Shown one piece after another: positions 30,423 through 39,458 of a DNA stretch of 57,082 nucleotides. The notes beneath the pieces are model-generated. The model had not been told where the DNA came from. It ran no database searches and worked only from the letters and a program-made list of their open reading frames with translations. Source of the DNA: Fen-330 sp050008465 (GTDB lineage Bacteria; Acidobacteriota; Terriglobia; Bryobacterales; Bryobacteraceae). The position numbers were made by a program, and so were the translations under genes. Location: positions 1 to 57,082 of the forward strand of contig JBEKMO010000026.1 of the NCBI GenBank assembly GCA_050008465.1. Reading direction: 5' to 3'. Position 1 is the first letter of the stretch, and each line of letters opens with the position of its first letter.

Positions 30423-32152
30423 GCGGGGCGCGCCTGGTGGGGATCTGCGCCGCGGCGTTGTCGCAGGTGCTAGCGATGGCTCAGACCAAGAGCGGGTTCG
30501 AGTACAACGGGATCATTCACGTCTCGTGGCAGCCCAACGAGTATACGAATGCTGCGGGCGCCCCGTCGCGGGAGGCACTCGCCGCCACGCACGCCAACTG
30601 GGCGTCGGTGCTGGTGACCTGGTATCAGAGCAACATCACCTCGACCACTATCGCCGCCAACAGCACGACTCCCTCCGACGACGCCCTGGTCCAGGCCATA
30701 CAGGATCTGCACAACAAAGGGCTGAAGGTGATGCTGAAGCCGCACGTCGACCTGTCGCAGGATCCCGATCCCAGCCACTGGCGGGGCAATATCAACCCTC
30801 AAGACAAAGACGCGTGGTTTGCGAGCTACACGCCGTTCATCGTCAAGTATGCGCAGATGGCGGAGACGCAGCAGGTGGAGGGCCTGGTCGTGGGCACGGA
30901 GCTGGTGATGATGAGCGGCTCCGTGAATCAGGCACGCTGGAACGCCGTGATCGACGCGATCCGGGGCGTCTATCACGGCTTGCTGACGTATGCCGCTAAC
31001 GCGACCTGGTCCGCCGACGAGTTCACCTCGGTCTCGTTCTTGGACCGGCTGGATCTGATCGGCCTGGATGGCTATTTCCCCCTCACGAACCACCCTGACC
31101 CAAGCCTCGCGGAGCTAGTGGCCGCGTGGAGGCACAACAGTGCGGGCCTGGACATCGTCGCAGCGGTCCAGAACCTCCATAGCGCCCACCAGAAACCGGT
31201 CATCTTCACTGAGATCGGATACAGGAGCTACCCTGGCACCAACATCGCACCGTACTCCTATAGCGCAACGACGGCCCCCGCGGATCTCACCGAGCAGAGG
31301 AACTGCTACGACGCCTTCTACACGGTCTGGAGCCAACAGGCCTCCTGGGTGAAGGGCGTGTTTTGGTGGGCCTGGGCGGTGAACCCGCCGGGAGCGAACG
31401 ACACCGACTACAACCCGCGGGGCAAGCCGGCCGAGGACGTTTTGCGCGCCTGGCAGGGAGCGCCCGACAGCGCCTACGCGGTGGTGGGGGCCGCAAGCTA
31501 TCAGGCGGATGCGGTTGCGCCGGGCGCAATCGTCGCCCTGTTCGGGACCATTCTGACGAACGGGAGCGGGTCGGAAACGTCCTTTCCACTTCCCATGAGC
31601 CTGGGAGACACGAGCGTGACGATCAACGGCACTCCGGCGCCTTTGTTTTTCGTTTCGCCGGGGCAAATCAATGCGCAGGTGCCGTTCGCGGCGGCGCCGG
31701 GGAGCGGGATGGCGGAGGTGACCTCGAACACGGGCGTCACCTGGATCCCCGTGACAATTCGAGCGGCGGGGCCGGGGATTTTCACGCTCAACATGCAGGG
31801 CACGGGAGACGGGGCGATTCTCGACGCCCAAACCTACAGGAAGATCACGGCCGCCGATCCGGCGGTGGCCGGGGAGTGGATCCAGATCTACTGCACCGGG
31901 CTGGGCGCGGTCGGGGCAGCGGTGACGACCGGCGACGTGCCGCCGACGCCCCCACCGCAAACCATCGTGAAACCGGTGGTCCAGATCGACGGGCAGCCGC
32001 TGACGCCGGATTGGGCGGGCCTGGCGCCCGGGTGGGTCGGGCTGTATGCGGTGAATGTGCAGTTGCCATCGAACATTTCCGCCGGCAGTCATCAGCTTCA
32101 GATCGTGATGGGTGGAGCGGTCAGCAACACGGTGACGTTTGCGGTGCGGTAG
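30419..32152 (+). CDS. GH113-like secreted hydrolase with a Solibacter-type C-terminal domain
   Basis: The start GTG 30419 gives a signal peptide (LVGICAAALSQVLAMA). Residues 25-350 form a TIM barrel similar to glycoside hydrolase family 113, whose known members are beta-mannanases. Candidate catalytic glutamates are Glu161 in VVGTELVMMS and Glu265 in VIFTEIGYRS. Residues about 360-577 match the domain of unknown function found at the C-terminus of many Solibacter secreted proteins, with VAPGAIVALFG, FVSPGQINAQVPF and QIYCTGLGAVG. The protein is probably exported. Substrate specificity is inferred from fold only. Confidence 0.82.
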   Translation: MSGARLVGICAAALSQVLAMAQTKSGFEYNGIIHVSWQPNEYTNAAGAPSREALAATHANWASVLVTWYQSNITSTTIAANSTTPSDDALVQAIQDLHNKGLKVMLKPHVDLSQDPDPSHWRGNINPQDKDAWFASYTPFIVKYAQMAETQQVEGLVVGTELVMMSGSVNQARWNAVIDAIRGVYHGLLTYAANATWSADEFTSVSFLDRLDLIGLDGYFPLTNHPDPSLAELVAAWRHNSAGLDIVAAVQNLHSAHQKPVIFTEIGYRSYPGTNIAPYSYSATTAPADLTEQRNCYDAFYTVWSQQASWVKGVFWWAWAVNPPGANDTDYNPRGKPAEDVLRAWQGAPDSAYAVVGAASYQADAVAPGAIVALFGTILTNGSGSETSFPLPMSLGDTSVTINGTPAPLFFVSPGQINAQVPFAAAPGSGMAEVTSNTGVTWIPVTIRAAGPGIFTLNMQGTGDGAILDAQTYRKITAADPAVAGEWIQIYCTGLGAVGAAVTTGDVPPTPPPQTIVKPVVQIDGQPLTPDWAGLAPGWVGLYAVNVQLPSNISAGSHQLQIVMGGAVSNTVTFAVR

Positions 32153-32720
32153 GAGAGCACAGCTAGCCACCGCGAGCCGGGGTTGCCCATCACGCCGCCC
32201 CTCGAGCCCATTTTCATCCTCATGGGCGCCGCACACGCCATGACGCCGACTGTCCCCGAAACTGTTGCGGCTGCCTTCCGGCCGCGGCGTCCGCGCGGAA
32301 TGCTGGTTCCAGGGCTGGTCATCACGACCCTAACCGCGCGGACCAAGGCGCCGCGCGCTCACGCGGGGGCTGCGGGGCCGGGGTGACCACGGAGCACCCA
32401 GCCGCCATGCCCGCCAGGATCAGCGCGCCCGCCACGGGGGCCACCAGGCGCGGCCCTGAGCGATCCTGCCAACGCCCACCCAGGATCGTGCCGGCAACCA
32501 AAGCCAGTATGGAGTACCTGAATGGAGCGTCGGGTCTGGACGTTGGTCCATCCGTAAGCCTGTGCCAGCGGCCCGCGAAACACGGATCGCGAGCCGGAGC
32601 ACGTTCCCGTGGAGTCGCGAAGGTTAGACCAAGGGGGGCTGGATGGGATGACACGGCCCGGCAGGTTTCGCAAACAGTGTTGTCGAGGCGAGGCGTGGGT
32701 CCGGGCGCTGAATTTTCCGC
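32153..32720. other. Gene-poor stretch between the GH113-like gene and blaI
   Basis: About 570 bp without an intact gene. Its central part contains a frameshifted minus-strand remnant of an MFS transporter (32397-32600). In the rest I see no supported coding frame, RNA gene or mobile element. Confidence 0.6.
32397..32600 (-). pseudogene. Frameshifted MFS transporter remnant
   Basis: On the minus strand one frame reads VFRGPLAQAYGWTNVQTRRS and then loses similarity. A neighbouring frame continues ILALVAGTILGGRWQDRSGP and VAPVAGALILAGMAAG. Joined, they look like the first three membrane segments of an oxalate/formate-antiporter-type MFS protein, including the loop motif GGRWQDRSGPR. At least one frameshift lies near 32515-32522, and the rest of the gene is missing. 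Confidence 0.5.
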
Positions 32721-32749
32721 TTGACAGGCGTCTGACTAATGACTAAGTT
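32721..32749 (+). promoter_or_regulatory. Promoter of the blaI operon
   Basis: A perfect -35 TTGACA (32721-32726), a 17-bp spacer and TAAGTT (32744-32749) form the probable promoter. The -10 lies inside the palindromic operator. The ATG follows 13 nt after the -10. Confidence 0.6.
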
Positions 32750-32755
32750 ATTAGT
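32735..32755 (+). promoter_or_regulatory. BlaI-type operator palindrome
   Basis: A 21-bp imperfect palindrome with arms ACTAAT and ATTAGT and an inner ACT/AGT pair covers the -10 region. BlaI/MecI repressors bind such dyads as dimers, so autorepression of the operon is expected. Confidence 0.65.
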
Positions 32756-32762
32756 GAGAACT

Positions 32763-33146
32763 ATGAAACCCACGAAATCGGTTCCCACAGACCAGGAACT
32801 GGAGATCCTGAAGGTCATCTGGCGGCGCGGGCAGGCCACCGTTCGGGAGGCTTATGAAGATCTCCTCAAGCAGCGCAAGATCGCCTACACGACGGTTCTG
32901 ACGATGATGGGAGTCCTGGAGCGTAAGGGCCATCTGAAGAGGACGGCTGGCGAACGGGCGTATGTCTATAGCCCGGTGCAGCCGCAGCAGCAAGTGGAGG
33001 ACCGGATGATCCGGGAGTTCGTCAACCGCGTGTTCAACGGCTCGGCCAAACCGCTGCTGGTGCACCTGGTCGAAGACCGCGGCATGCCCCCGGAAGACCT
33101 GGACGAACTGGAGAGGCTGGTTCACGCCCGGCGAAAGAAGGCATGA
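32763..33146 (+). CDS. BlaI/MecI/CopY-family repressor
   Basis: The 127-residue winged-helix protein has the family sequence PTDQELEILKVIWRRGQATV and YTTVLTMMGVLERKGHLKR, followed by a C-terminal dimerisation helix region. BlaI repressors are cleaved after a signal from a partner M56 protease. Here the partner gene starts in an ATGA overlap. I chose ATG 32763 rather than 32739 because the latter lies inside the operator. Confidence 0.93.
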   Translation: MKPTKSVPTDQELEILKVIWRRGQATVREAYEDLLKQRKIAYTTVLTMMGVLERKGHLKRTAGERAYVYSPVQPQQQVEDRMIREFVNRVFNGSAKPLLVHLVEDRGMPPEDLDELERLVHARRKKA

Positions 33147-35230
33147 TGTTCGAGCCGCCGCTCGACAACCTGCTGTCCTGGATGGAGCAGGCGCTGATCC
33201 TGGCATCGGTGGGGGCGCTGCTGCCGACGTTGTTCCGGGCCCGGCATTCACGGACGGAGCTGGTCTACTGCCACCTGGTGCTCCTTGCGTGCCTGGTGTT
33301 GCCGCTGGTGCAGCCCTGGCGGCATCCGGCGATCGCGGGCGGAAAGGCCGGCACGGATGGAAGCTTCGCCGCGACGGCGCGGGTTTACACCACAGCGCCC
33401 GGTTCCGGTTTCGGGGCGGAGGCGCCAGCGGCGCAGGCGCCAGTCGGGACCGGGCAAGGCGCGGCACCCGCGGCCTGGGCTACTTTCAGGACGCGCGCGC
33501 TGGGGAGCCGTCTGCTGTTGTGGATTTTGGTCGCGGGCGTGGGGGGCAAACTCTGCTGGCTGTTTGCCGGGCTGTGGCAAATCAGACGTTACCGGATCGG
33601 CGCGATGCCGCTGTATCCGATTCCCGAGCCGGTCCAGGCGGCTTCGGCTGTGACGCACGGAGACGCGCTGTTCTGCATTTCTCCCGAGGTCTCGGGCCCG
33701 GTGACGTTAGGCTGGCTGGCTCCCGTAGTACTGCTGCCGGAGTCCTTTCGCGAGCTCGGAGAGGAGGCCCAATGCGGCATTGCCTGTCACGAGCTGCTGC
33801 ATGTGCGGCGGCACGACTGGTTGATGACGGTGTTCGAGGAATTCGCCGGGGCTTTGCTGTGGTTCAACCCGGCGATCTGGTGGCTGCTGGCGCAGACCCG
33901 GCTGGCGCGCGAGGAACTGGTGGATGAGGAGGTGGTTCGATTGACCGCGGCGCGCGAGCCGTATATCGAAGCACTGTTGGCGGCCGCCCGCGCGCAGGCG
34001 CCGGCGGATCTGGCGCCCGCACCTTTGCTGTTGCGCAGGCGCCATCTCACTCAACGTGTGCATTCGCTTCTCGAGGAGGGTTCGATGTCCAAGTTACGGC
34101 TGTTTTGTTCGTATGGTTCGATGAGCGCCATCCTGGCGTTCGCCGGATGGCTCACATGCGCGTCGTTTCCGCTGGTGGGGCAGCCGCAAGTTGCGCCGGC
34201 AAGAGCGGCCCGTGGCGCGATCGCGGAGGCCGGGCCGGTTTCGGCGGCGATTCCCGCGGATCCGCACGAGCCGGTCAGCGGAGCGGTGCGGACCGCGGCA
34301 ACACCCGCGGAGCGCGCGGCCGCGCTGGCGCTGCTCGAGCGCGCCAAGCAAAACAGCAAGATGCACATGCCGGGCATGCCGCCGTACTCTCTCAGCGTGT
34401 CCTTCCAGGCCAGCGGCAATGCGGGCATCGTAGGTTCGGGAGAGCTGACCGAGACCTGGATGAACGGCCAGAACTGGCGCTGGACGGCGAGCCTGGGCGG
34501 CTACTCGCTGGTGCGCATCAGCTCACGAGGGCAGGTGTGGGACCAACAGCGGGTAGCGGCGATTCCCATGCGGGTGCAGATGCTGCGTGGCGCGATCTTT
34601 TGGGCGGTGAAAGCAACCCCCTCGAGCTGGCAGATCCGGACGGCCGCGGTGCAGTGGAACGGCCGGCCGGCCACGTGCCTTCTGGTTTCGGGATTCGTGG
34701 CGCCGCCGGACCAGCCGCGGATTTGGGAGGAGGAGGAATATTGTATCGACAATGCCTCGGGCCTGTTGCAGGTTCACTCGATCGCTCCGGGGACGTTCGT
34801 GGTGTACGGTTACAGCAAGCAATTAGAGTTTCACGGCCGGCTCATCCCCGACCGGATTACGGCTCACGTCGGGGGCGGCGCCGCGCTGGATGCGCAGGTC
34901 GGCATGACGGACGCTGGTTCGGTCGACCAGGCGCTGCTGACGGTGTCGCCGGAAATGATGGCGAACGGCCCGCCCATCATGCTGGAGACCGGAATGAGGT
35001 TCCCGATGAACGTTCCCAATGGGCCAGCGGGCGGCGTGATCCAGCCGGTGATCGTCCACGCAACGATCGATGGGCATGGAAAGGTGCTGGAAGAAGAGGT
35101 GTCCAGCGCCGCGAACCCCGCGCTGGCGCAGGCTGCGCTGGACCTGGTCAAGAAGACCAATTTTGGCGCCGCGGGTTCGACCCAGCGGGAAGCGTACATC
35201 AACGTGCGGTTCGTTCCAGGATCGGAGTAG
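33143..35230 (+). CDS. BlaR1-like M56 metallopeptidase with a TonB-C-like C-terminus
   Basis: The 695-residue protein has N-terminal membrane segments (residues 15-60 and about 120-150) and an M56 protease domain with zinc motif His216-Glu217-xx-His220 in CHELLHVRRHDW. A further membrane segment lies near residue 320 (SMSAILAFAGWLTCASFPL). The C-terminal region is not a penicillin-binding sensor domain. It is a beta-rich periplasmic region ending in a TonB-C-like segment (VIQPVIVHATIDGHGKVLEE, ALAQAALDLVKKTNFG). It is co-translated with the BlaI repressor and presumably relays a non-beta-lactam signal. Confidence 0.88.
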   Translation: MMFEPPLDNLLSWMEQALILASVGALLPTLFRARHSRTELVYCHLVLLACLVLPLVQPWRHPAIAGGKAGTDGSFAATARVYTTAPGSGFGAEAPAAQAPVGTGQGAAPAAWATFRTRALGSRLLLWILVAGVGGKLCWLFAGLWQIRRYRIGAMPLYPIPEPVQAASAVTHGDALFCISPEVSGPVTLGWLAPVVLLPESFRELGEEAQCGIACHELLHVRRHDWLMTVFEEFAGALLWFNPAIWWLLAQTRLAREELVDEEVVRLTAAREPYIEALLAAARAQAPADLAPAPLLLRRRHLTQRVHSLLEEGSMSKLRLFCSYGSMSAILAFAGWLTCASFPLVGQPQVAPARAARGAIAEAGPVSAAIPADPHEPVSGAVRTAATPAERAAALALLERAKQNSKMHMPGMPPYSLSVSFQASGNAGIVGSGELTETWMNGQNWRWTASLGGYSLVRISSRGQVWDQQRVAAIPMRVQMLRGAIFWAVKATPSSWQIRTAAVQWNGRPATCLLVSGFVAPPDQPRIWEEEEYCIDNASGLLQVHSIAPGTFVVYGYSKQLEFHGRLIPDRITAHVGGGAALDAQVGMTDAGSVDQALLTVSPEMMANGPPIMLETGMRFPMNVPNGPAGGVIQPVIVHATIDGHGKVLEEEVSSAANPALAQAALDLVKKTNFGAAGSTQREAYINVRFVPGSE

Positions 35231-35233
35231 ACC

Positions 35234-36859
35234 ATGCGACTCGCACATTTTGGATTCCTGGCGCTGCCGCTTTTCGCGGAGCAGTTCCCGGACGCGGCGA
35301 CTGTTCTGGAACAGAACGCGGCCGCGCTGAAGAACTACCACAGCTATCAGTACAGCGCGGACATCACCGTCGAAGTGTCCGTGGAAGGCAAGCCGATGAA
35401 GATCGCCTCCACGGCTACGGTGGTGGGTTTGAATCCGGGCAGGTTCCGCATCGAATCGAAGTCCGGGGAGACGCCCGCTGGCACCGTGGTTGCCGACGGC
35501 GAGAACACCTGGATCTACGTGCCGCTGCTCAAGCAGTACAAGAAGAAGGCCGGCGTCTCGGGATGGCAGGACTCGATGCAGGAGCTTGGGCTGCCCGGCA
35601 TGGCGCTTGGATCGAAGCTGGCGGCGAGCGCGAAAGTCGTGCGCATCGAGACGCTGGAAGTGGATGGGCGAGCGCACGATTGCTGGGTGGTCGAGAGCCG
35701 GGTCGAGGAACTGGCGCTGGGCGGCTCGATAGAGATGATGATGCGGGACGTGGTGCACACGGTGTGGATCGACCGGCAGCTTGGCATCGACCTGCAAACC
35801 ACGTTGTCCGGCAAAGTGCAAGGCGGGCCGGTGGCGGAAGCGGTCGAGGGACGGCTGAAGATCACCAAGCACTCACTGAGATTCAATGAGGACGTGCCCG
35901 AGTCCCTGTTCACCTTCACACCGCCCGAGGGCGCTCGGCAGACGGCGGAGTTCGGAGTGGCCGGCGTCGAGCCGGCGCCCGGCCCGAGCCACGCGCCGAA
36001 GGCCGCTCCGGGGGAACCACAGGCTTTCGTACCCAACCTGACGCCGCTACAGAGCGTCGAGCCGGTGGCGCCGGATTCCGCGCGCGGCAAGGGCGCGAGC
36101 GGAATGGTGGAGTTGGTGGTGACGGTTGACCCGAGAGGGCTCGTGACCAAGGCGGAGGCGTTGACCGGTCCCCAGGTTCTGAGGCAGGCGGCAGTCGCGG
36201 CGGTCCGGCAGTGGAGGTATCGGCCGGTGATTCGCGACGGCCATCCGGTCTACGCGTACACCGACGCCATGGTGAATTTCGACGCCGAATCCGGCAGCAA
36301 GGACGAACCGAAGTTCGACCTGTCCGAGCAAGTGTCCGCCGCGGAGCGGATGGCCGGGTTGACGGCGAAATACCCGAGGTCGCCACAGCAGGCGCTGGCG
36401 GACCTGGAGCAGGACTGCGGGGGCGCGAGCGGCGAGGAGCGTTTCTACGCGCTGCCGCAGATGGCCAAGGCGGCCCTGGCCGCCGGAGCGCTGGATAAAG
36501 CCGCGGCGTATGCGAGCGAGCTTCTGGGCCAGCGGGAGCGCGACTGGAACTACGGCAACGCCATCCACGCCGGCAACATGGTGCTGGGCTTGGTGGCGCT
36601 GCGAAACGGCTCTGTCGGGCAGGCGAAGCATTACCTGCTGGAAGCGGGCAAAACGCCGGGAAGCCCGACCCTGGACTCGTTCGGGCCCAACATGGCCTTG
36701 GCGAAAGAGCTTCTCGAGAAGGGCGAGCGGGAGGTCGTGCTGGAATACTTTTCGCTGTGCAAGGCATTCTGGAAGATGGGCGGGCAGCGCCTGGAGGCCT
36801 GGGCGGCGACGGTGCGCAAGGGCGGCGTGCCGGACTTCGGCGCCAACCTGATGTACTGA
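35234..36859 (+). CDS. LolA/DUF2092-like protein fused to TonB-C and helical domains
   Basis: The 541-residue protein begins with a short signal (MRLAHFGFLALPLFAE). An outer-membrane lipoprotein-sorting-like domain follows (about 20-230, with HSYQYSADITVEV and VVADGENTWIYVPLLKQY). A Pro/Ala linker and a TonB-C domain come next (about 280-350: GMVELVVTVDPRGLVTKAEA, QAAVAAVRQWRYRPVI). A helical C-terminal domain (about 370-541) ends SFGPNMALAKELLEKGEREV and FWKMGGQRLEAW. It starts 3 nt after the M56 gene and completes the operon. It could be the periplasmic sensor or effector of the BlaI/M56 pair. Confidence 0.75.
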   Translation: MRLAHFGFLALPLFAEQFPDAATVLEQNAAALKNYHSYQYSADITVEVSVEGKPMKIASTATVVGLNPGRFRIESKSGETPAGTVVADGENTWIYVPLLKQYKKKAGVSGWQDSMQELGLPGMALGSKLAASAKVVRIETLEVDGRAHDCWVVESRVEELALGGSIEMMMRDVVHTVWIDRQLGIDLQTTLSGKVQGGPVAEAVEGRLKITKHSLRFNEDVPESLFTFTPPEGARQTAEFGVAGVEPAPGPSHAPKAAPGEPQAFVPNLTPLQSVEPVAPDSARGKGASGMVELVVTVDPRGLVTKAEALTGPQVLRQAAVAAVRQWRYRPVIRDGHPVYAYTDAMVNFDAESGSKDEPKFDLSEQVSAAERMAGLTAKYPRSPQQALADLEQDCGGASGEERFYALPQMAKAALAAGALDKAAAYASELLGQRERDWNYGNAIHAGNMVLGLVALRNGSVGQAKHYLLEAGKTPGSPTLDSFGPNMALAKELLEKGEREVVLEYFSLCKAFWKMGGQRLEAWAATVRKGGVPDFGANLMY

Positions 36860-36889
36860 GTCCCGCCCGCCGGGGTGCGGGATCCTTGG

Positions 36890-39385
36890 TCACTCGTGGC
36901 GGAGGGCCGTGAGGGGATCGACGCGGGTGGCGCGGCGGGCGGGAAGGTAGCCGGAGATGGCGGCGACGGCGACCAGCCCGAGCGTTGCGAAGGCGATGGT
37001 GGCCGGATCATTGGGGGCGATTCCGTGGAGCTGGCTGCGGACCAGACGCGTCACGGCGAAGGCCGCGGGCAGTCCGACGGCGATGCCGATCGAAACCAGC
37101 AGCAGCACCTGCCGCATCACCAGCCAGACGACATCGCCGGTCAGCGCTCCGAGCGCCATGCGCACGCCGATCTCGCGGGTGCGCCGGGCCACCAGGAAGG
37201 CCATGACACCGTAAAGGCCGATGGCGGCCAGAACCGTCGCCAGAACGCCGAAGGCGGTGGAGAGGCTGGCGGAAAGCCGCTCCACCGCCAGGGATTCATC
37301 GCGCTGGTGCTCCTGGGTCTTCATGGCGAAGACCGGCAGATTGGCGTCGATGCTCCGTACCGTGTCGCGCAACGCCGGGAACATCCGCGCCGAGCCCAGG
37401 GGGGTGCGGAGGTAAGCGGTCATCTGCGCGGCCCAGCGGTTCTGCAAGTAGGGGAAGAAGACCTGCCGGGGCGGCTCCTCGCTCATCGTTGTGTACCTGG
37501 TGTCGCGGACGACGCCGATGATCTCGATGTCGGTCTTGGTGCCGGGATCGGTCCCCAGGCCGAGGTGGCGCCCTAAGGCTCCGCGTTCCCCGAAGTAGTA
37601 GCGAGCGAACTTCTCGTTGACCACTGCCACCTTGGGCGAGCCGACACTATCCCGGTCCGTGAAATCACGACCTGTGTACAGCGGAATCTCGAGCGTTCGG
37701 AAGAATCCCGGCGATACGTAATTCACGTAAGAATCCATGTCCTCGCCCGGCTTCGCGGCGTAGCCCTCCACGGTCATGATGTTGTCCCACTCGTCGAAGG
37801 TCAGTGGCGGGACAACGCACAGGGCCGCCGATTGGGCGCCGGGAAGAGAGGCCAACTTCTCCGCCAGTTGGCGGTAGAAGAGCTTTGCCCTGGCGGCATC
37901 GTAGCCGCTCAAGGATGGATCCACGGAGAAGGAGAGCAGGTTGGCAACCTCGAATCCCGGGTTGAGATCCTCGAGGTGATGCAGGCTGCGCACGAACAAC
38001 CCCGCGCCGATGAGCAGCAGGAGAGAAAGACTCACCTGGGCGGCAACCAGCAGCTTGCGCCACCCGGCGTGGCCGCCGCCGGAGACCGCGCTGGCCTGAT
38101 CCTTGAGGGTCGAGGCGAGGTCGGGGCGGGTGGCCTGCAAAGCCGGCGCAAGCCCGAAGACCAGCGCGGTGAACAGAGAGACCGCCAGGGTAAAGCACAG
38201 CACGCGCAGATCGGGATCGACGGTCCAGCGGAGCGGCGGGTCCATCTGCGGCACGATCCCGAGCAGCAAGCGCATGGTCCACGAGGAGAGCGGCAGGGCG
38301 AGCAGGGCGCCAAGCAGGGAAAGCAGCCCGCTCTCGACCAGAAACTGGCGGAGGAGCCGCGCGCGGCTCGCGCCCAGAGCCAGGCGAACGGCCACTTCCT
38401 TCTGGCGAGCCGCGGCGCGGGCAATCATCAGATTGGCAACGTTGGCACAGGAGATCAGCAGCACCAGCCCGACCATGGCCATCATGGCCCACAGCGGGGC
38501 CTCGAGGAACCGGCGGGCAACCTGCTGCCCGCCACCTCCGGGCCTCACATCGAGGATCATCTTGAGGAACTGCTCGCGGGCGTACGGAGAAGCGTGTGCG
38601 AAGGCCGCCTGCTGGACTTCCATTTCCAGAATGCGGTGGAAGATGGGCTGGAGAGAGGCCTTGGCCTCGGTGACGCCGGCGCCGGGCCTCAGCCGGGCGA
38701 ACACCTGGACCCAGCGGCGACGGCGGTCCTCGAAGGGCTTTGACTCGCCGGTCACCTGCCCCGCCATCATCACCGGGATATAGATCTCGGTCGCGAACGT
38801 CGGCTCGACGCCATCGAAGCCGCGCGGGGTGATGCCGACGATCGTGAGCTCGTGGTTGTTCACCAGGATCTGCTTGCCGATGACCGAAGGGTCGCCCGAG
38901 AATCGCGTCTTCCAGTAGTCGTATGCGAGGACAGCAAGCGGGGCGCCGCCCGGGGTGCGGTCCTCCTCCGGGGTGAACAGGCGTCCGAGAGCCGGGCGAA
39001 CACCCAGCACCGGGAAGTAGGTCCCGGAGACCACTTCGCCGGCGGCGCGCTCGGTGCGGCCCTCGAAGTTCGCGCTGAGCGGCATGCGGTAGCGGCAGAG
39101 CATGCCGCTGAACACCTGGTTCTGGTCGCGGAGGTCGGCGTAGATGGGATAGGAGAGCGCATTCATGCCGGTGTTGGAACCGTAGTGACGGCCGACCTCT
39201 TTGAGCTGGACCAGCCGGGACGGGTCCTGTACCGGCAGGAAACGAAGCAGGACCTCATCGAGCAGGGTGAACACAGCGGTATTGGCTCCGATGCCGAGCG
39301 CCAGAGAGAGGACGGCGACGGCGAAGAATACCGGCGACCTGGCGAGAGAGCGCAACGCGTAACGCAATTCGGCGGGAAGGGTCAT
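36890..39385 (-). CDS. ADOP-type ABC transporter permease (MacB/FtsX domains), copy 1
   Basis: The 831-residue protein matches the acidobacterial duplicated orphan permease family. Its N-terminus (ELRYALRSLARSPVFFAVAV, then LALGIGANTAVFTLLDEVLL) is followed by a MacB-like periplasmic domain. A first FtsX permease domain lies near residues 370-500 (ANLMIARAAARQKEVAVRLA). A second periplasmic part and a C-terminal FtsX domain with ARRTREIGVRMALGALTGDV follow. No ATPase gene is adjacent, as usual in this family. The start at ATG 39385 fits the conserved N-terminus. Confidence 0.92.
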   Translation of the reverse strand: MTLPAELRYALRSLARSPVFFAVAVLSLALGIGANTAVFTLLDEVLLRFLPVQDPSRLVQLKEVGRHYGSNTGMNALSYPIYADLRDQNQVFSGMLCRYRMPLSANFEGRTERAAGEVVSGTYFPVLGVRPALGRLFTPEEDRTPGGAPLAVLAYDYWKTRFSGDPSVIGKQILVNNHELTIVGITPRGFDGVEPTFATEIYIPVMMAGQVTGESKPFEDRRRRWVQVFARLRPGAGVTEAKASLQPIFHRILEMEVQQAAFAHASPYAREQFLKMILDVRPGGGGQQVARRFLEAPLWAMMAMVGLVLLISCANVANLMIARAAARQKEVAVRLALGASRARLLRQFLVESGLLSLLGALLALPLSSWTMRLLLGIVPQMDPPLRWTVDPDLRVLCFTLAVSLFTALVFGLAPALQATRPDLASTLKDQASAVSGGGHAGWRKLLVAAQVSLSLLLLIGAGLFVRSLHHLEDLNPGFEVANLLSFSVDPSLSGYDAARAKLFYRQLAEKLASLPGAQSAALCVVPPLTFDEWDNIMTVEGYAAKPGEDMDSYVNYVSPGFFRTLEIPLYTGRDFTDRDSVGSPKVAVVNEKFARYYFGERGALGRHLGLGTDPGTKTDIEIIGVVRDTRYTTMSEEPPRQVFFPYLQNRWAAQMTAYLRTPLGSARMFPALRDTVRSIDANLPVFAMKTQEHQRDESLAVERLSASLSTAFGVLATVLAAIGLYGVMAFLVARRTREIGVRMALGALTGDVVWLVMRQVLLLVSIGIAVGLPAAFAVTRLVRSQLHGIAPNDPATIAFATLGLVAVAAISGYLPARRATRVDPLTALRHE

Positions 39386-39458
39386 GGCGACTCCAGGCAC
39401 GTGATGTCTATAAGGACTATACGACGCTGAAGGCATTCGGTTCCTGGAAACTCGTGGC

